Below are positions 17,308-26,512 of a stretch of 64,000 nt of DNA, one piece after another. Location: the NCBI RefSeq assembly GCF_019649015.1, contig NZ_BLPI01000001.1:2559001-2623000 (forward strand). Reading direction: 5' to 3'. The DNA is from Agarivorans litoreus. GTDB taxonomy: Bacteria > Pseudomonadota > Gammaproteobacteria > Enterobacterales > Celerinatantimonadaceae. Each line of letters begins with the position of its first letter. Position 1 is the first letter of the stretch. The notes below the pieces were generated by a model. The model had not been told where the DNA came from. It made no database searches and worked only from the letters and a program-made list of their open reading frames with translations. The position numbers and the translations under genes are program-made.

Positions 17308-18138
17308 ATGAATAAATTAACTAAAAGCCATATTATTGCTTATTTCATCGTGGGGATGGGCTCAATCATCATGTTGGCCCCGTTCTACTTCATGTTTGTA
17401 TTTGCAACGCATACCAACTCATCGATTTTGTCGGTGCCACCCCCAGTGTGGTTTGGTGGAGAGTTCATTAACAACGTGGGTATTTTGTTAGACGCATTGC
17501 CGTACTTTTGGCACAACATTGGTTTGAGTTTCTACGTAGCCTTAATTACTACAATACTGAACTTATTCTTCTGTTCGTTGGCGGGTTATGCATTTGCCAT
17601 GTTTGAGTTCAAAGGCCGTAACTTAATGTTCATTTTGATTATGGGCACCATGTTATTACCTCCATTCTTGGGCATGATTCCAACCGCGTTGATCATGTCT
17701 AAGCTGGAATGGATGAACCAACCACGTGCGCTTTACATTCCAATGGCTTGTGGTGCAATGGGTATCTTTATGATGCGTCAGTTCATCTCAAGTGCGATTC
17801 CAAAAGAGCTAATTGAAGCGGCTCGTATGGATGGTTGTAACGAGTTTGCTATTTACTGGCGTGTAGTGGTTCCACTTATTACACCTGCCTTTGGTACGCT
17901 TGGTCTTATTACCTTTATTGGTCAGTGGAACAACTTCATGGGCCCATTGGTTGTAATGAATGACATGAAGATGTTTACCGTGCCGCTAGCACTACGTGCG
18001 CTGCAAGGTACAGGTCAGGTACCGTGGGGGGCAATTTGTGCCGGTGCCGCCATTGCGGTAGTACCATTAATGATCTTGTTTGTGATGACTTCTCGTAAGT
18101 TGATCGACGGCCTAACAGCAGGTGCTGTGAAAGGTTAA
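17308..18138 (+). CDS. Sugar ABC transporter permease, MalG type
   Basis: Second permease, 276 residues, six predicted membrane segments and an EAA loop (ELIEAARMDGCNEFAIYWRV, then VVPLITP) near 170-195. Only 9 bp separate it from the first permease and AGGA precedes the ATG, so the two are translated together. It completes the importer with the binding protein and ATPase. A strong terminator follows. Confidence 0.92.
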   Translation: MNKLTKSHIIAYFIVGMGSIIMLAPFYFMFVFATHTNSSILSVPPPVWFGGEFINNVGILLDALPYFWHNIGLSFYVALITTILNLFFCSLAGYAFAMFEFKGRNLMFILIMGTMLLPPFLGMIPTALIMSKLEWMNQPRALYIPMACGAMGIFMMRQFISSAIPKELIEAARMDGCNEFAIYWRVVVPLITPAFGTLGLITFIGQWNNFMGPLVVMNDMKMFTVPLALRALQGTGQVPWGAICAGAAIAVVPLMILFVMTSRKLIDGLTAGAVKG

Positions 18139-18158
18139 ACAAATTTTAAGTAATAATG

Positions 18159-18186
18159 AAAGCCAGCTTGTTAGCTGGCTTTTTTG
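18159..18186 (+). terminator. Terminator of the ABC transporter operon
   Basis: Stem AAAGCCAGCT / AGCTGGCTTT (18159-18168 and 18173-18182) with a 4-base loop and T run. Confidence 0.9.
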
Positions 18187-18202
18187 TTTCATCTTTTGCG
18201 GC

Positions 18203-18442
18203 TTATTTTTTCACAATGCTCACGATATAGAGCAATATCACTGCGCCCACTACTGCGGTAATCAGCGAACCCAACATACTGGTACTGCCAAAGCCCAGTA
18301 ATCCAAAGACAAAGCCTCCAATTACCGAACCAACAATACCCACCACAATATTACCTACAATACCAAAGCCGCCGCCTTTCATAATATTGCCAGCTAACCA
18401 ACCCGCTACCGCGCCAATCAGTAACCAAATAATGATGCCCAT
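18203..18442 (-). CDS. GlsB/YeaQ/YmgE-family membrane protein
   Basis: Small glycine-rich integral membrane protein of 79 residues. It begins MGIIIWLLIGAVAGWLAGNI and has a characteristic KGGGFGIVGNIVVGIVGSVI and a third hydrophobic segment, so three transmembrane helices are expected. The family is annotated as stress-response or transglycosylase-associated, but its molecular role is not established. The frame is open far upstream (to 18565), yet ATG at 18442 follows AAGGATCATT and matches the family start. Confidence 0.88.
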   Translation of the reverse strand: MGIIIWLLIGAVAGWLAGNIMKGGGFGIVGNIVVGIVGSVIGGFVFGLLGFGSTSMLGSLITAVVGAVILLYIVSIVKK

Positions 18443-18636
18443 AATGATCCTTAGTTTGTTGTGAAAGTTTGCTTGTTGCAGCCAACAATAAAGAGTAACC
18501 ATGCTGCAATCACTACGCTTAAGTGTAGTCAAAACAACAGCGCCTGTAGTTTGATTTTTAACCACGCTTTTTGCTTTCTATTCATCTGCTTGCGTATTAA
18601 TCTGAGTTGTACTAAGTACCCCATTTGGAATGCCCA

Positions 18637-19248
18637 ATGAGTCAACAGCCTTACTTAATTGAAACCGAGTTAGCCAGTAAAGATGTATTGCTTAGCCCTT
18701 TATTGCCAAGCCATCGTGATGCCTTACTCAGCGCCGAAGCCGATGGCAATTTGAGTGAGTTGTGGTATACCAGCGTGCCTAACGCCAGCAATATAGATGC
18801 GTATTTAGATAATGCTTTGTTGCAAAAGCAGCAAGGTGTGGCTTTGCCCTTTGTAGTGCTGGATAAACCCTCAAATAAATTGATTGGTGCAACCCGTTTT
18901 TGCAATGCCGATGTGGTGAATAAACGCTTGGAAATTGGCTATACCTGGTACGCTAAAAGTTACCAGCGCTCGGCGGTGAATACCCAATGTAAGTTGCTGC
19001 TGTTAGGCTACGCGTTTGAGCAGCTAGATTCGATTGCAGTAGAATTTAGAACCCACTGGCATAACCAAGTATCGCGCGCCGCGATTGCCCGTTTAGGTGC
19101 CAAGCAAGATGGCGTTTTGCGTAATCATAGTGTGGATGATCAAGGGTGTTATCGTGACACGGTGGTGTTTTCAATCACTAATCATGAGTGGCCCACGGTG
19201 AAGCGGAGCTTACAACACAAGCTAGCGTGCTATTCGCCAAGGGCTTAA
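18637..19248 (+). CDS. GNAT-family N-acetyltransferase, RimJ/RimL-like
   Basis: Protein of 203 residues with the layout of ribosomal-protein-type GNATs: LSPLLPSHRDALLSAEADGN at the N-terminus, FVVLDKPSNKLIGATRFCN, then EIGYTWYAKSYQRSAVNTQC (acetyl-CoA pyrophosphate loop region) and AFEQLDSIAVEFRTHWHNQV. Such proteins acetylate N-termini or amino groups of small molecules; the substrate is unknown here. ATG at 18637 has GGAA about 8 bases upstream; an in-frame TTG at 18625 is the alternative. Confidence 0.85.
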   Translation: MSQQPYLIETELASKDVLLSPLLPSHRDALLSAEADGNLSELWYTSVPNASNIDAYLDNALLQKQQGVALPFVVLDKPSNKLIGATRFCNADVVNKRLEIGYTWYAKSYQRSAVNTQCKLLLLGYAFEQLDSIAVEFRTHWHNQVSRAAIARLGAKQDGVLRNHSVDDQGCYRDTVVFSITNHEWPTVKRSLQHKLACYSPRA

Positions 19249-20011
19249 GCCAGCAGGAGTGAAATGCTGAAAGACTTTTTACAGAGGCTATCGATTAACC
19301 GCTTTAAGCAATGTGTCTAGCCAGCTGCTTGTTTGCCTATAAGCGCTACTGATATCTTCGGTATCGTTAATTGGAGCTATTTTGTTTTGCTGAGGGTGAC
19401 TGTGATATTGATGATTTAATCGTCGATTACTTGATTGCAAGCATTGTGGTTTAGCTCATTAATTGTTGAGATTGATGAGGTGAAGCCTTGCTTCGCTGCT
19501 TCTTTCCCAATGCCTTCTGCAATTTTAGAAATGGTATGTAAGGAGGTACTAACTGAGATAGATGTTAAGGTGGAAGGTTTGCAACCAGCTAATTGTTGAG
19601 TGCTGCTATTTGGCAAGTCTTCAGAGTTTGTAATTGCTTTCTCAAATTTAATCCATGTCTTTTCAGCAACCTTGGCTGTCTTTGTCACCACTTGTACGCC
19701 CTATTTTTCGTTACTCCTGCTACTTTGGCTACGTTTCTTAAGGCTGTTGATGTTTAATTCACAGGTATCGTGAAAGCTATTATCTTATTGAAAATATGAT
19801 GAATACCCCAAGCTCCTTCTATGATAGAAAGTGTAGGTTTGTATGAAAATGTGAACTGTTTCAGTTGGTTTTGGCGATGGTAATCTACGATTTATTGCTG
19901 CAGTGAAGTCATAAAAAATTAGGCTTGCATAAAAAAACTAAAATTAGCGCTTTTCATGCGCTCTAGAATGCCTATTATGGGAGTTTTTTAGAGCACTCTC
20001 GGGAACGCAAC
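19249..20011. other. Long gap with no firm gene
   Basis: A 763-bp stretch between the GNAT and DAHP synthase genes. An 18-codon frame with a good ribosome site (GGAG) begins at 19264 (MLKDFLQRLSINRFK...) and may be the remnant of a gene. A 91-codon minus-strand frame at 19416-19691 is described separately. The rest is AT-rich with many stops on both strands. The DAHP synthase promoter should lie in the last 150 bp. Confidence 0.5.
19416..19691 (-). CDS. Doubtful small hypothetical protein
   Basis: A 91-codon frame opened by GTG with a weak AGGG upstream. The product is polar and Ser/Thr/Lys-rich (VAEKTWIKFEKAITNSEDLP, ISKIAEGIGKEAAKQG) with no signal peptide, membrane segment or family I recognise. 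The composition is protein-like, and no better frame overlaps it, but it could equally be a decayed fragment. Confidence 0.25.
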   Translation of the reverse strand: MVTKTAKVAEKTWIKFEKAITNSEDLPNSSTQQLAGCKPSTLTSISVSTSLHTISKIAEGIGKEAAKQGFTSSISTINELNHNACNQVIDD

Positions 20012-21358
20012 ATGACGCAATGGACACCCTCAAGCTGGAGAGACAAACCAGTAAAACAATTACCCACTTACCCTGATCAAGAAAAGCTTCAACAAACCGA
20101 GAAGTATTTGGCTGGTCAGCCGCCGCTAGTTTTTGCTGGTGAAGCGCGCGCTTTACGTGAAGACTTAGCCAAAGTAGCCAAGGGTGAAGCATTTTTACTA
20201 CAAGGTGGTGATTGTGCTGAGAGTTTTGATGAGTTCCGTACCAGTCATATTCGCGATACCTTTAAAGCACTAATGCAAATGGCTGTGGTTTTGACCTTTG
20301 GTGGTCAAAAACCGGTGGTTAAAATTGGCCGTATTGCCGGCCAGTTTGCAAAGCCGCGTAGTGAAGACATGGAAACCATTAATGGTGAAAGCTGGCCTTC
20401 TTACCGTGGTGACATTATCAACGCCATCGACTTTAACGAGAAAAGTCGTGTGCCTGATCCGCAGCGTATGATCGACGCTTACAACCAATCAACTTCAACC
20501 TTGAACTTGTTACGTGCCTTTGCTCAAGGTGGTTTAGCTGATTTAAACCAAGTACATAAATGGAACTTGGACTTCATTAAGAAAAGCCCACTAGGTGAGC
20601 GTTATGAAGCATTAGCTAGCAGCATTGAAGAGTCACTGGCCTTTATGAGCGCCTGTGGTATTAACCCAGCTACTGCGCCGCAGTTGCGTGAAACCAACTT
20701 GTACACTTCACACGAAGCTTTGTTGCTTCCTTACGAGCAAGCTTTAACACGTTGTGACAGCCTTACTGGTAAGTGGTACGACTGTTCGGCACACATGTTA
20801 TGGATTGGCGATCGTACTCGTCAAATCGACCATGCTCACATCGAGTTCTTACGTGGCGTAGAAAATGCGATTGGCCTAAAAGCCGGCCCTACTACTGACC
20901 CAGAAGAGCTATTACGCATTATCGATATTATTAACCCGAACAACGAAGCGGGTCGTTTGAACTTAATCGTACGTATGGGCGCAGATAAAGTGGCAGACCA
21001 CTTACCTGCGTTAATTCAAGCGGTTGAGCGCGAAGGTAAAAACGTGGTGTGGAGCTCTGATCCAATGCACGGCAATACCATTAAAGCGCCAAATGGTTAC
21101 AAAACGCGCCGCGTAGATGACGTACTACGTGAAGTTCAGCAGTTCTTCCAAATTCATAAAGCCGAAGGCACTTACGCGGGTGGTGTTCACTTTGAAATGA
21201 CTGGCCGCAACGTGACCGAATGTGTCGGTGGCGCTTTCCAGATCACTGAACATGATTTAGCCCAGCGTTACCACACCTACTGTGACCCACGCTTAAATGC
21301 AGACCAAGCTTTGGAGTTGGCATTCTTAATTGCGGATCACATTAAAGCCGCTCGCTAA
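20012..21358 (+). CDS. Class II DAHP synthase
   Basis: 3-Deoxy-7-phosphoheptulonate synthase of the type II (plant-like) family, 448 residues. It condenses phosphoenolpyruvate and erythrose 4-phosphate, the entry to the shikimate pathway. Seen are [35 protein letters not shown] (metal/PEP region), [16 protein letters not shown], the [13 protein letters not shown] segment, [42 protein letters not shown] and [20 protein letters not shown]. The E. coli AroF/G/H enzymes are type I and unrelated in sequence. The ribosome site is weak (GGGAACGCAAC). It is followed by a strong terminator and is probably monocistronic. Confidence 0.95.
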   Translation: MTQWTPSSWRDKPVKQLPTYPDQEKLQQTEKYLAGQPPLVFAGEARALREDLAKVAKGEAFLLQGGDCAESFDEFRTSHIRDTFKALMQMAVVLTFGGQKPVVKIGRIAGQFAKPRSEDMETINGESWPSYRGDIINAIDFNEKSRVPDPQRMIDAYNQSTSTLNLLRAFAQGGLADLNQVHKWNLDFIKKSPLGERYEALASSIEESLAFMSACGINPATAPQLRETNLYTSHEALLLPYEQALTRCDSLTGKWYDCSAHMLWIGDRTRQIDHAHIEFLRGVENAIGLKAGPTTDPEELLRIIDIINPNNEAGRLNLIVRMGADKVADHLPALIQAVEREGKNVVWSSDPMHGNTIKAPNGYKTRRVDDVLREVQQFFQIHKAEGTYAGGVHFEMTGRNVTECVGGAFQITEHDLAQRYHTYCDPRLNADQALELAFLIADHIKAAR

Positions 21359-21376
21359 GCTGTTTGCTTACTTGCT

Positions 21377-21405
21377 AAAAGCCACCCTTGGGTGGCTTTT
21401 TTTTT
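21377..21405 (+). terminator. Terminator of the DAHP synthase gene
   Basis: Stem AAAAGCCACCC / GGGTGGCTTTT with a 2-base loop and a T run to about 21405. Confidence 0.92.
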
Positions 21406-21487
21406 GTTGTTGTGAGCAATTATCGGGTCGCTTGTTATTTTAGTTTGTTGCACACTGCATTTTTGATTTAAGGATTAGGGAAGCTAA

Positions 21488-22381
21488 ATGGAACTAGCCA
21501 GTGTTATTCGCTTGTTGTTGCTCTCGGCGATTTGGGGAAGTTCGTTTTTGTTTATGCGCATTGCCGCGCCAGTGCTTGGCCCTGCCATGCTGATTGAGTT
21601 GCGGGTGGGTTTTGCGGCCTTGTTTTTATTGGTTGTGGGCTATTTCTTAAAAAAGAAACTGCAGCTTATGCAGCACTGGCGGCACTACTTCATCTTGGGC
21701 TTTTTCAACTCCGCCCTGCCATTTTTATTGCTGGCCTATGCCGCGCAAACCTTGTCGGCTTCTTTGTTGTCTATTCTTAATGCCACCGCCCCGATTTGGG
21801 GAGCAATAATCTCGGCCCTATGGCTGCGCCAAGCGCTACCGGTGAAAAAGGTCTGTGGCTTACTGATTGGTGTAGTGGGGGTGGCTATTTTAGTGGGGTT
21901 TGATAACGCCAGCCTTGAGCCTGGCGCTAAATTGGCCATTGCTGCCTCTATTGGCGCTGCCGTGTGTTATGGCATTGCCAGTAGTTATGCACACTCGGCT
22001 AAATCGGTTGAGCCTTTTGCTAATGCCCATGGTGGCATGTGGGCGTCAACCATTTTGGTATTGCCCACTTTGTTGTTTTTTCCGGTCGTTGAAACGCCAA
22101 GCAGTTCTTTGTTGTTGTCGGTAGTGTTTTTAGGCGTGGTGTGTAGCGGAGTGGCTTACTTGCTCTACTATCGCCTAATTAGTGATGTTGGTGCATCGTC
22201 GGCGTTAACGGTTACTTTCTTAATTCCTATTTTTGGCATTTTCTGGGGCAGTGTGTTTTTGCAAGAAAGCATTGGCTGGAGCACAGTAGTTGGCACCATG
22301 GTTATCCTGCTAGGCACCGCTTTAGTCACCGGCTTTTCACCTCGACAAGTGTTTGCCGCGCGTAAATCCAAATTGCGCTAA
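21488..22381 (+). CDS. EamA/DMT-family transporter
   Basis: Inner-membrane protein of 297 residues with ten predicted helices in two EamA repeats. The first begins LLLLSAIWGSSFLFMRIA, with FNSALPFLLLAYAAQTLSAS; the second has IAASIGAAVCYGIASSYA and GVVCSGVAYLLYYRLISDVG, which carries the usual G-Y-L motif before the last helix pair. DMT transporters often export amino acids or other metabolites; the substrate cannot be told. GGGAAGCTAA precedes the ATG. Confidence 0.92.
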   Translation: MELASVIRLLLLSAIWGSSFLFMRIAAPVLGPAMLIELRVGFAALFLLVVGYFLKKKLQLMQHWRHYFILGFFNSALPFLLLAYAAQTLSASLLSILNATAPIWGAIISALWLRQALPVKKVCGLLIGVVGVAILVGFDNASLEPGAKLAIAASIGAAVCYGIASSYAHSAKSVEPFANAHGGMWASTILVLPTLLFFPVVETPSSSLLLSVVFLGVVCSGVAYLLYYRLISDVGASSALTVTFLIPIFGIFWGSVFLQESIGWSTVVGTMVILLGTALVTGFSPRQVFAARKSKLR

Positions 22382-22574
22382 GTAACAGACCCTAGTAATA
22401 AATCAAAGCCCTAACCATACTTAAGCTCAAGCGAAGGTAAGAAATGCAAACCGCTTAAAGCTGGTCTTAGTTGATAGGTTTAAACTAACAAGGTAGCCAA
22501 GCAACTAAGCGGGCAGCTAGCAGAGGTGCTTGTTGTATCTTAGCTTGAGCTTCTTAGTGGCGAAGGGAAGGGTT

Positions 22575-23105
22575 ATGGCTTGGTCAATCACACGCACACA
22601 AGTGTTGGTTTCTATTGGATTGCTATTCAATGTGGTGGCTGCGCTAATGACCAACTTTTATATCGACCGAGTCAGCCAAGACGCTCACAAATTGGTACAG
22701 CAACAAACCGCCAACGATAATTTAATTCGACAAACTTGGTTGCAAATAGATGCCTTAGAACGCAAACGAGAGCTTATTTTAAGTTTACTCACCAGTGCTG
22801 CTCACAATCAGCAAACTATTCCGTCCCAAGTTCAAGCTTTGCTGCAAAACGATTTAAAATATTGGTTAGATATGGCATCGTTGCCCTCTCTTGATCTAGA
22901 GAACCTTCCGCAGCTAGATGAGCAAATCGCTAAAGCCCAAGATCAACAACGTAATCGAATTGATAATTGGTATTTGCAAAATCTCGATTTGATGGATGAT
23001 TACACCGAGCAAATGGGCTGGATCTCTAGCCTACGTAACTTAGCTTTGTTTCTGCAAATTATTGGCTTGGCGCTAATTTTAGCCAGAGACTTAAGTAGGC
23101 ATTAA
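22575..23105 (+). CDS. Membrane-anchored coiled-coil protein, unknown
   Basis: Protein of 176 residues that I do not recognise. An N-terminal transmembrane helix (VLVSIGLLFNVVAALMTNFY, about 9-28) is followed by about 120 Gln/Leu-rich helical residues with coiled-coil character, probably periplasmic, and a second hydrophobic helix near the end (NLALFLQIIGLALILA). This resembles the sensor part of a chemoreceptor with no signalling domain. ATG at 22575 follows GAAGGGAAGGG. The next gene starts 27 bp later, so both are probably in one operon. Confidence 0.7.
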   Translation: MAWSITRTQVLVSIGLLFNVVAALMTNFYIDRVSQDAHKLVQQQTANDNLIRQTWLQIDALERKRELILSLLTSAAHNQQTIPSQVQALLQNDLKYWLDMASLPSLDLENLPQLDEQIAKAQDQQRNRIDNWYLQNLDLMDDYTEQMGWISSLRNLALFLQIIGLALILARDLSRH

Positions 23106-23132
23106 GCCGTTAGTAGGGTAAAGGAGTACACC

Positions 23133-23678
23133 ATGGCCGATGTAGGGCATCAAGAACAGCTAGATACTATCGATAAAATTAGCGTGAGCCTCTATCGTGT
23201 TGGTTGGCTATTGCTGTGTCTTAGTTTTGCTGCTGCGGCCTATCAAGCCTTGGTGCTTGGTGTAATGTGGCAGCCCTTGTGGTTATTGGCTGCAGCCATT
23301 GCATTACAAGCCTTTAATTTACACTTATATAGCAAAGCTATTCGTTATTTAGTGCAAGGGGCTGCGTGGCTGGGGCTATGGTTAGCAATGGCATTTTACT
23401 TGTGGCATTGGCCAGTGCTTTCTCATGCCGCGCTGGCTTGTTTCTACTTGGTGATAAGTGCCTTGGCATTTAAAGAGAGCTTTTGTTTTCAACTGGGCTG
23501 GCTTCGTTGGTTAGGCGCCTTGTTAATTGTTGACTACCTATTGCGTTTTAGCCCTTGGTTAAGCTTGCGTGGTTTGTTGTTATTGAGTATTGCAGCCTTG
23601 GCTATTTATATTGCTTACCAGAAATGTCGCCAGCCAATGCACTACGACATTGGCAAGCGGGAGAATTATCAGATTTAG
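23133..23678 (+). CDS. Polytopic membrane protein, DUF2301-like
   Basis: Integral membrane protein of 181 residues with about six hydrophobic segments and a cytoplasmic N-terminus of about 20 residues. The segment ALAFKESFCFQLGWLRW resembles the conserved centre of DUF2301 membrane proteins; the family call is tentative. AAAGGAG precedes the ATG. The stop codon overlaps that of the convergent argO gene by 4 bp. Confidence 0.65.
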   Translation: MADVGHQEQLDTIDKISVSLYRVGWLLLCLSFAAAAYQALVLGVMWQPLWLLAAAIALQAFNLHLYSKAIRYLVQGAAWLGLWLAMAFYLWHWPVLSHAALACFYLVISALAFKESFCFQLGWLRWLGALLIVDYLLRFSPWLSLRGLLLLSIAALAIYIAYQKCRQPMHYDIGKRENYQI

Positions 23679-24286
23679 CCAAATACAAACTTGAGCAAGT
23701 AAATGGCTAAACCAAACATCATTAAACCAATTAAGCTGTCGATAACTTGCTGGGCGCGCGGTTTGGCTAACCAAGGGGCTAATTTGGCTCCTAGTAGCGC
23801 TAAACCAAAGAACCATAAAAATGAAGCACTCACTCCGCCGGCGACAAATATCGGTCGCTGTTCCACACTAATGTTAGCGGCAAATCCACCCAAGATGACA
23901 ATTGTATCGATGTAGACATGGGGGTTTAAAAAGGTAAAGGCGCAGCAGGCCAGAATAATCGCTTTTAGTTCATGTTTGGCTTCACCTTGCTCCAAGCTGC
24001 TCTCACCTTTCCAAGCGCGTTGTAAACACTGAAAGCCATACATCATCATAAAGCCGGCGCCTAGTATGCTAATGGTGTACAGCAACCAAGGGTAGGCGCT
24101 AAACAGTTTGGCGCCGCCCCACACCCCTAAACACATAAAAAACACATCGGCCAAAGAGCAAAAACTCGCCACTAACAAGTGATGGCGACGGCGAATGCCT
24201 TGGTTTAGTACAAACGCATTTTGCATACCGATGGGCATGATCAGAGTGGCCATTAAGCTAAGGCCGGTGAAGTAAGTCGCAATCAT
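23675..24286 (-). CDS. argO: Arginine exporter, LysE/ArgO family
   Basis: Inner-membrane exporter of 203 residues. LysE-family marks are LMATLIMPIGMQNAFVLNQG at the N-terminus, a charged SLEQGEAKHELKAIIL loop before AFTFLNPHVYIDTIVILGG, and a final FGLAIYLLKFV helix. ArgO exports arginine (and canavanine) and LysE relatives also lysine. It is divergent from an argP-type gene, the arrangement that supports ArgO over a general LysE label. The 3-prime end overlaps the convergent gene by 4 bp. Confidence 0.9.
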   Translation of the reverse strand: MIATYFTGLSLMATLIMPIGMQNAFVLNQGIRRRHHLLVASFCSLADVFFMCLGVWGGAKLFSAYPWLLYTISILGAGFMMMYGFQCLQRAWKGESSLEQGEAKHELKAIILACCAFTFLNPHVYIDTIVILGGFAANISVEQRPIFVAGGVSASFLWFFGLALLGAKLAPWLAKPRAQQVIDSLIGLMMFGLAIYLLKFVFG

Positions 24287-24377
24287 GAGTTAAGCTCGTT
24301 AAAAACAATGGCAGGACTATAACCATAAGAGCTGCTTTAATATATCTAATAATTTTAATGCTAAATAAGTTTTACTA

Positions 24378-25280
24378 ATGAAGCTGGGTGATATTGATTA
24401 TAAGTTGTTAAAAGCCTTGGACTCGGTGTTAACTGAGCAGAGTTTTGAGCGCGCCGCTCAACGTTTGCATCTTACCCAGTCGGCTATTTCTCAGCGGATT
24501 AAAGCACTAGAGAGCCAAGTGGGCCAACCGTTGTTAATTCGCTCTCAGCCGCTTATGCCTACAGAGTTAGGCCAGCAACTGCTGGGGCATTATCAGCGCG
24601 TGGTACAGCTAGAAACCGAGCTAGTTAATCAATTGAGCGAGGGGGAAACTCGGGTGCAGGCCTTGCCTTTAGCGGTAAATGCCGACAGCCTTGCTAGCTG
24701 GCTAATTCCGGCACTTACACCTATTTTGCAGCAGCAACGGGTAGAGATGAATTTATACGTGGAAGATGAATCGCGTACTTGGCAGCGGATGCGCAGTGGC
24801 GAAGTGCTGGCTTGCGTAACTAGCCATGCTACTCCCGTTGCTGGCAGTGATAGTCATTTTTTGGGCTACATGGAATATTTGTGTGTGGCTACACCTGATT
24901 TTGTGCAGCGATTTTTTCCAAAGGGAGTGAACAGAGACAGTTTAAGCCATGCACCGGGCATGTCGTTTGACCAGCACGATGATATGCATATTCAATTTTT
25001 GTTAGAGCATTTTTCTTTAAGTCCGGGGCAATACCCTTGCCATACAGTACGCTCTTCTGAAGCCTTTATGGAGCTGGCTTTAGCCAGTGGAGCCTATAGC
25101 CTTAACTCAAGCTTGCAAGTGGCTAAACATCTGGACGATGGCAGTTTAATTAACCTTACACCTAGCCTACAAGTTAGGGTGCCGTTGTACTGGCATCACT
25201 GGCAATTAGCAGGTAAGTTAATGAAACAACTGAGTGAGCAGATCCGCAGTTATACCCAAAATTGTCTGCCCCAGCAGTAA
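24378..25280 (+). CDS. argP: LysR-family regulator ArgP
   Basis: Regulator of 300 residues with an N-terminal HTH (LKALDSVLTEQSFERAAQRL, then HLTQSAISQRIKALE) and an effector domain. ArgP-specific stretches are LPLAVNADSLASWLIPALTP, NLYVEDESRTWQRMRSGEV and DQHDDMHIQFLLEHF. ArgP activates argO with arginine and represses or stalls it with lysine. It is transcribed away from argO over a 91-bp gap that must hold both promoters. No clear ribosome site precedes the ATG. Confidence 0.93.
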   Translation: MKLGDIDYKLLKALDSVLTEQSFERAAQRLHLTQSAISQRIKALESQVGQPLLIRSQPLMPTELGQQLLGHYQRVVQLETELVNQLSEGETRVQALPLAVNADSLASWLIPALTPILQQQRVEMNLYVEDESRTWQRMRSGEVLACVTSHATPVAGSDSHFLGYMEYLCVATPDFVQRFFPKGVNRDSLSHAPGMSFDQHDDMHIQFLLEHFSLSPGQYPCHTVRSSEAFMELALASGAYSLNSSLQVAKHLDDGSLINLTPSLQVRVPLYWHHWQLAGKLMKQLSEQIRSYTQNCLPQQ

Positions 25281-25315
25281 CTTGCAGCCAGCCTACAGAT
25301 TGAAAAGGAAAGCCG

Positions 25316-26461
25316 ATGAAAATAGTAATTGCGCCCGATTCATTTAAAGAAAGCCTAAGCGCCATGGAAGCGGCCGAAATGATAGAACAGGGCTTCCAGC
25401 AAGTATTCCCCGATGCCGAATATTGCAAAGTCCCCTTGGCCGATGGCGGCGAAGGTACCGTACAAGCCATGGTTGATGCCACCAATGGGCAAATCATGCC
25501 AGTGTTGGCCGCCGGTCCAAGGGGTAATCCTGTAGAAGCCTTTTTTGGTGTATTAGGTGATAAACAAACCGCGGTGATTGAAATGGCCGCAGCCTCAGGT
25601 TTGCATCTTGTTGAACCAGCCTTGCGAGATCCGCGCAAAACCTCTAGTTATGGTACTGGCGAGCTGATTAGCGCTGCCTTAGATGCTGGGGCAACCAAGT
25701 TAATTATTGGTTTGGGTGGCAGCGCAACTAACGATGCTGGCGTAGGTATGTTGCAAGCCTTAGGTGCGCAGTTTTATGACAAATTTAACAAGCCTTTAAA
25801 ACGTGGTGGTGCCGAGTTAATTGATTTAGAAAGCATTGATATCTCGGGCTTAGATCCACGCCTTGCCGACGTAGATATTGAAGTAGCCTGTGATGTAGAC
25901 AATCCACTGTGTGGTGAACACGGTGCTAGTGCGGTGTTTGGCCCCCAAAAGGGCGCAACCCCCGAGATGATTCGTCAGCTTGATGCAGCTTTAGGCCGCT
26001 TTTCATCGGTAGTATTTAGCCAATTTGGCATTGATATTATGCATGTTGCTGGCAGTGGCGCTGCTGGTGGTATGGGCGCGGCCTTATTAGCTTTCATGCA
26101 GGCAGAATTACGCCCCGGTGTGCAAATTGTTACCGAAGCCGTGGACTTAGCGGCTAGTTTAGAAGGGGCGGATTTATTGATAACCGGTGAAGGGCGAATT
26201 GATAGCCAAACCATTGCCGGTAAAACCCCCTATGGCGCAGCGCAAATAGCCATGCAATTTGACGTGCCGGTGATTGCTTTAGCGGGGGCGATGTTGCCCG
26301 GTTATGAAGTGGTGCATGAACACGGCATTGATGCGGTATTTTCGGTAGTGCCTGGGCCTTGCGATCTTTCTCAAGCATTAAGCGAAGCCGAGCAAAACCT
26401 ATTTGTCTCTGCTAAAAATGTGGCTGCTACCCTCAAACTTAGCCAACAAATGCTTGGCTAA
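25316..26461 (+). CDS. Glycerate kinase, GarK/GlxK type
   Basis: Kinase of 381 residues phosphorylating D-glycerate to 2-phosphoglycerate. Conserved blocks of the bacterial type II family are MKIVIAPDSFKESLSAMEAA, PLADGGEGTVQAMV, KLIIGLGGSATNDAGVGMLQ, VACDVDNPLCGEHGASAVFG, GAAGGMGAALLAFMQAEL and LLITGEGRIDSQTIAGKTP. AAAAGGAAAGCCG precedes the ATG. No other glyoxylate or glucarate genes lie nearby. A long hairpin separates it from topB. Confidence 0.95.
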   Translation: MKIVIAPDSFKESLSAMEAAEMIEQGFQQVFPDAEYCKVPLADGGEGTVQAMVDATNGQIMPVLAAGPRGNPVEAFFGVLGDKQTAVIEMAAASGLHLVEPALRDPRKTSSYGTGELISAALDAGATKLIIGLGGSATNDAGVGMLQALGAQFYDKFNKPLKRGGAELIDLESIDISGLDPRLADVDIEVACDVDNPLCGEHGASAVFGPQKGATPEMIRQLDAALGRFSSVVFSQFGIDIMHVAGSGAAGGMGAALLAFMQAELRPGVQIVTEAVDLAASLEGADLLITGEGRIDSQTIAGKTPYGAAQIAMQFDVPVIALAGAMLPGYEVVHEHGIDAVFSVVPGPCDLSQALSEAEQNLFVSAKNVAATLKLSQQMLG

Positions 26462-26472
26462 GTGTTAAAAGT

Positions 26473-26510
26473 GACTACAATAACTGTATAAAATCACAGT
26501 TGTTGTAGTC
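26473..26510 (+). other. Long hairpin at the topB start
   Basis: Arms of 15 bp (26473-26487 GACTACAATAACTGT and 26496-26510 ACAGTTGTTGTAGTC, one mismatch) with an 8-base loop. The right arm ends two bases before the TTG start of topB and covers the place where a ribosome site would be. No T run follows. It may end the glycerate kinase transcript or limit topB translation. Confidence 0.75.
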
Positions 26511-26512
26511 CA

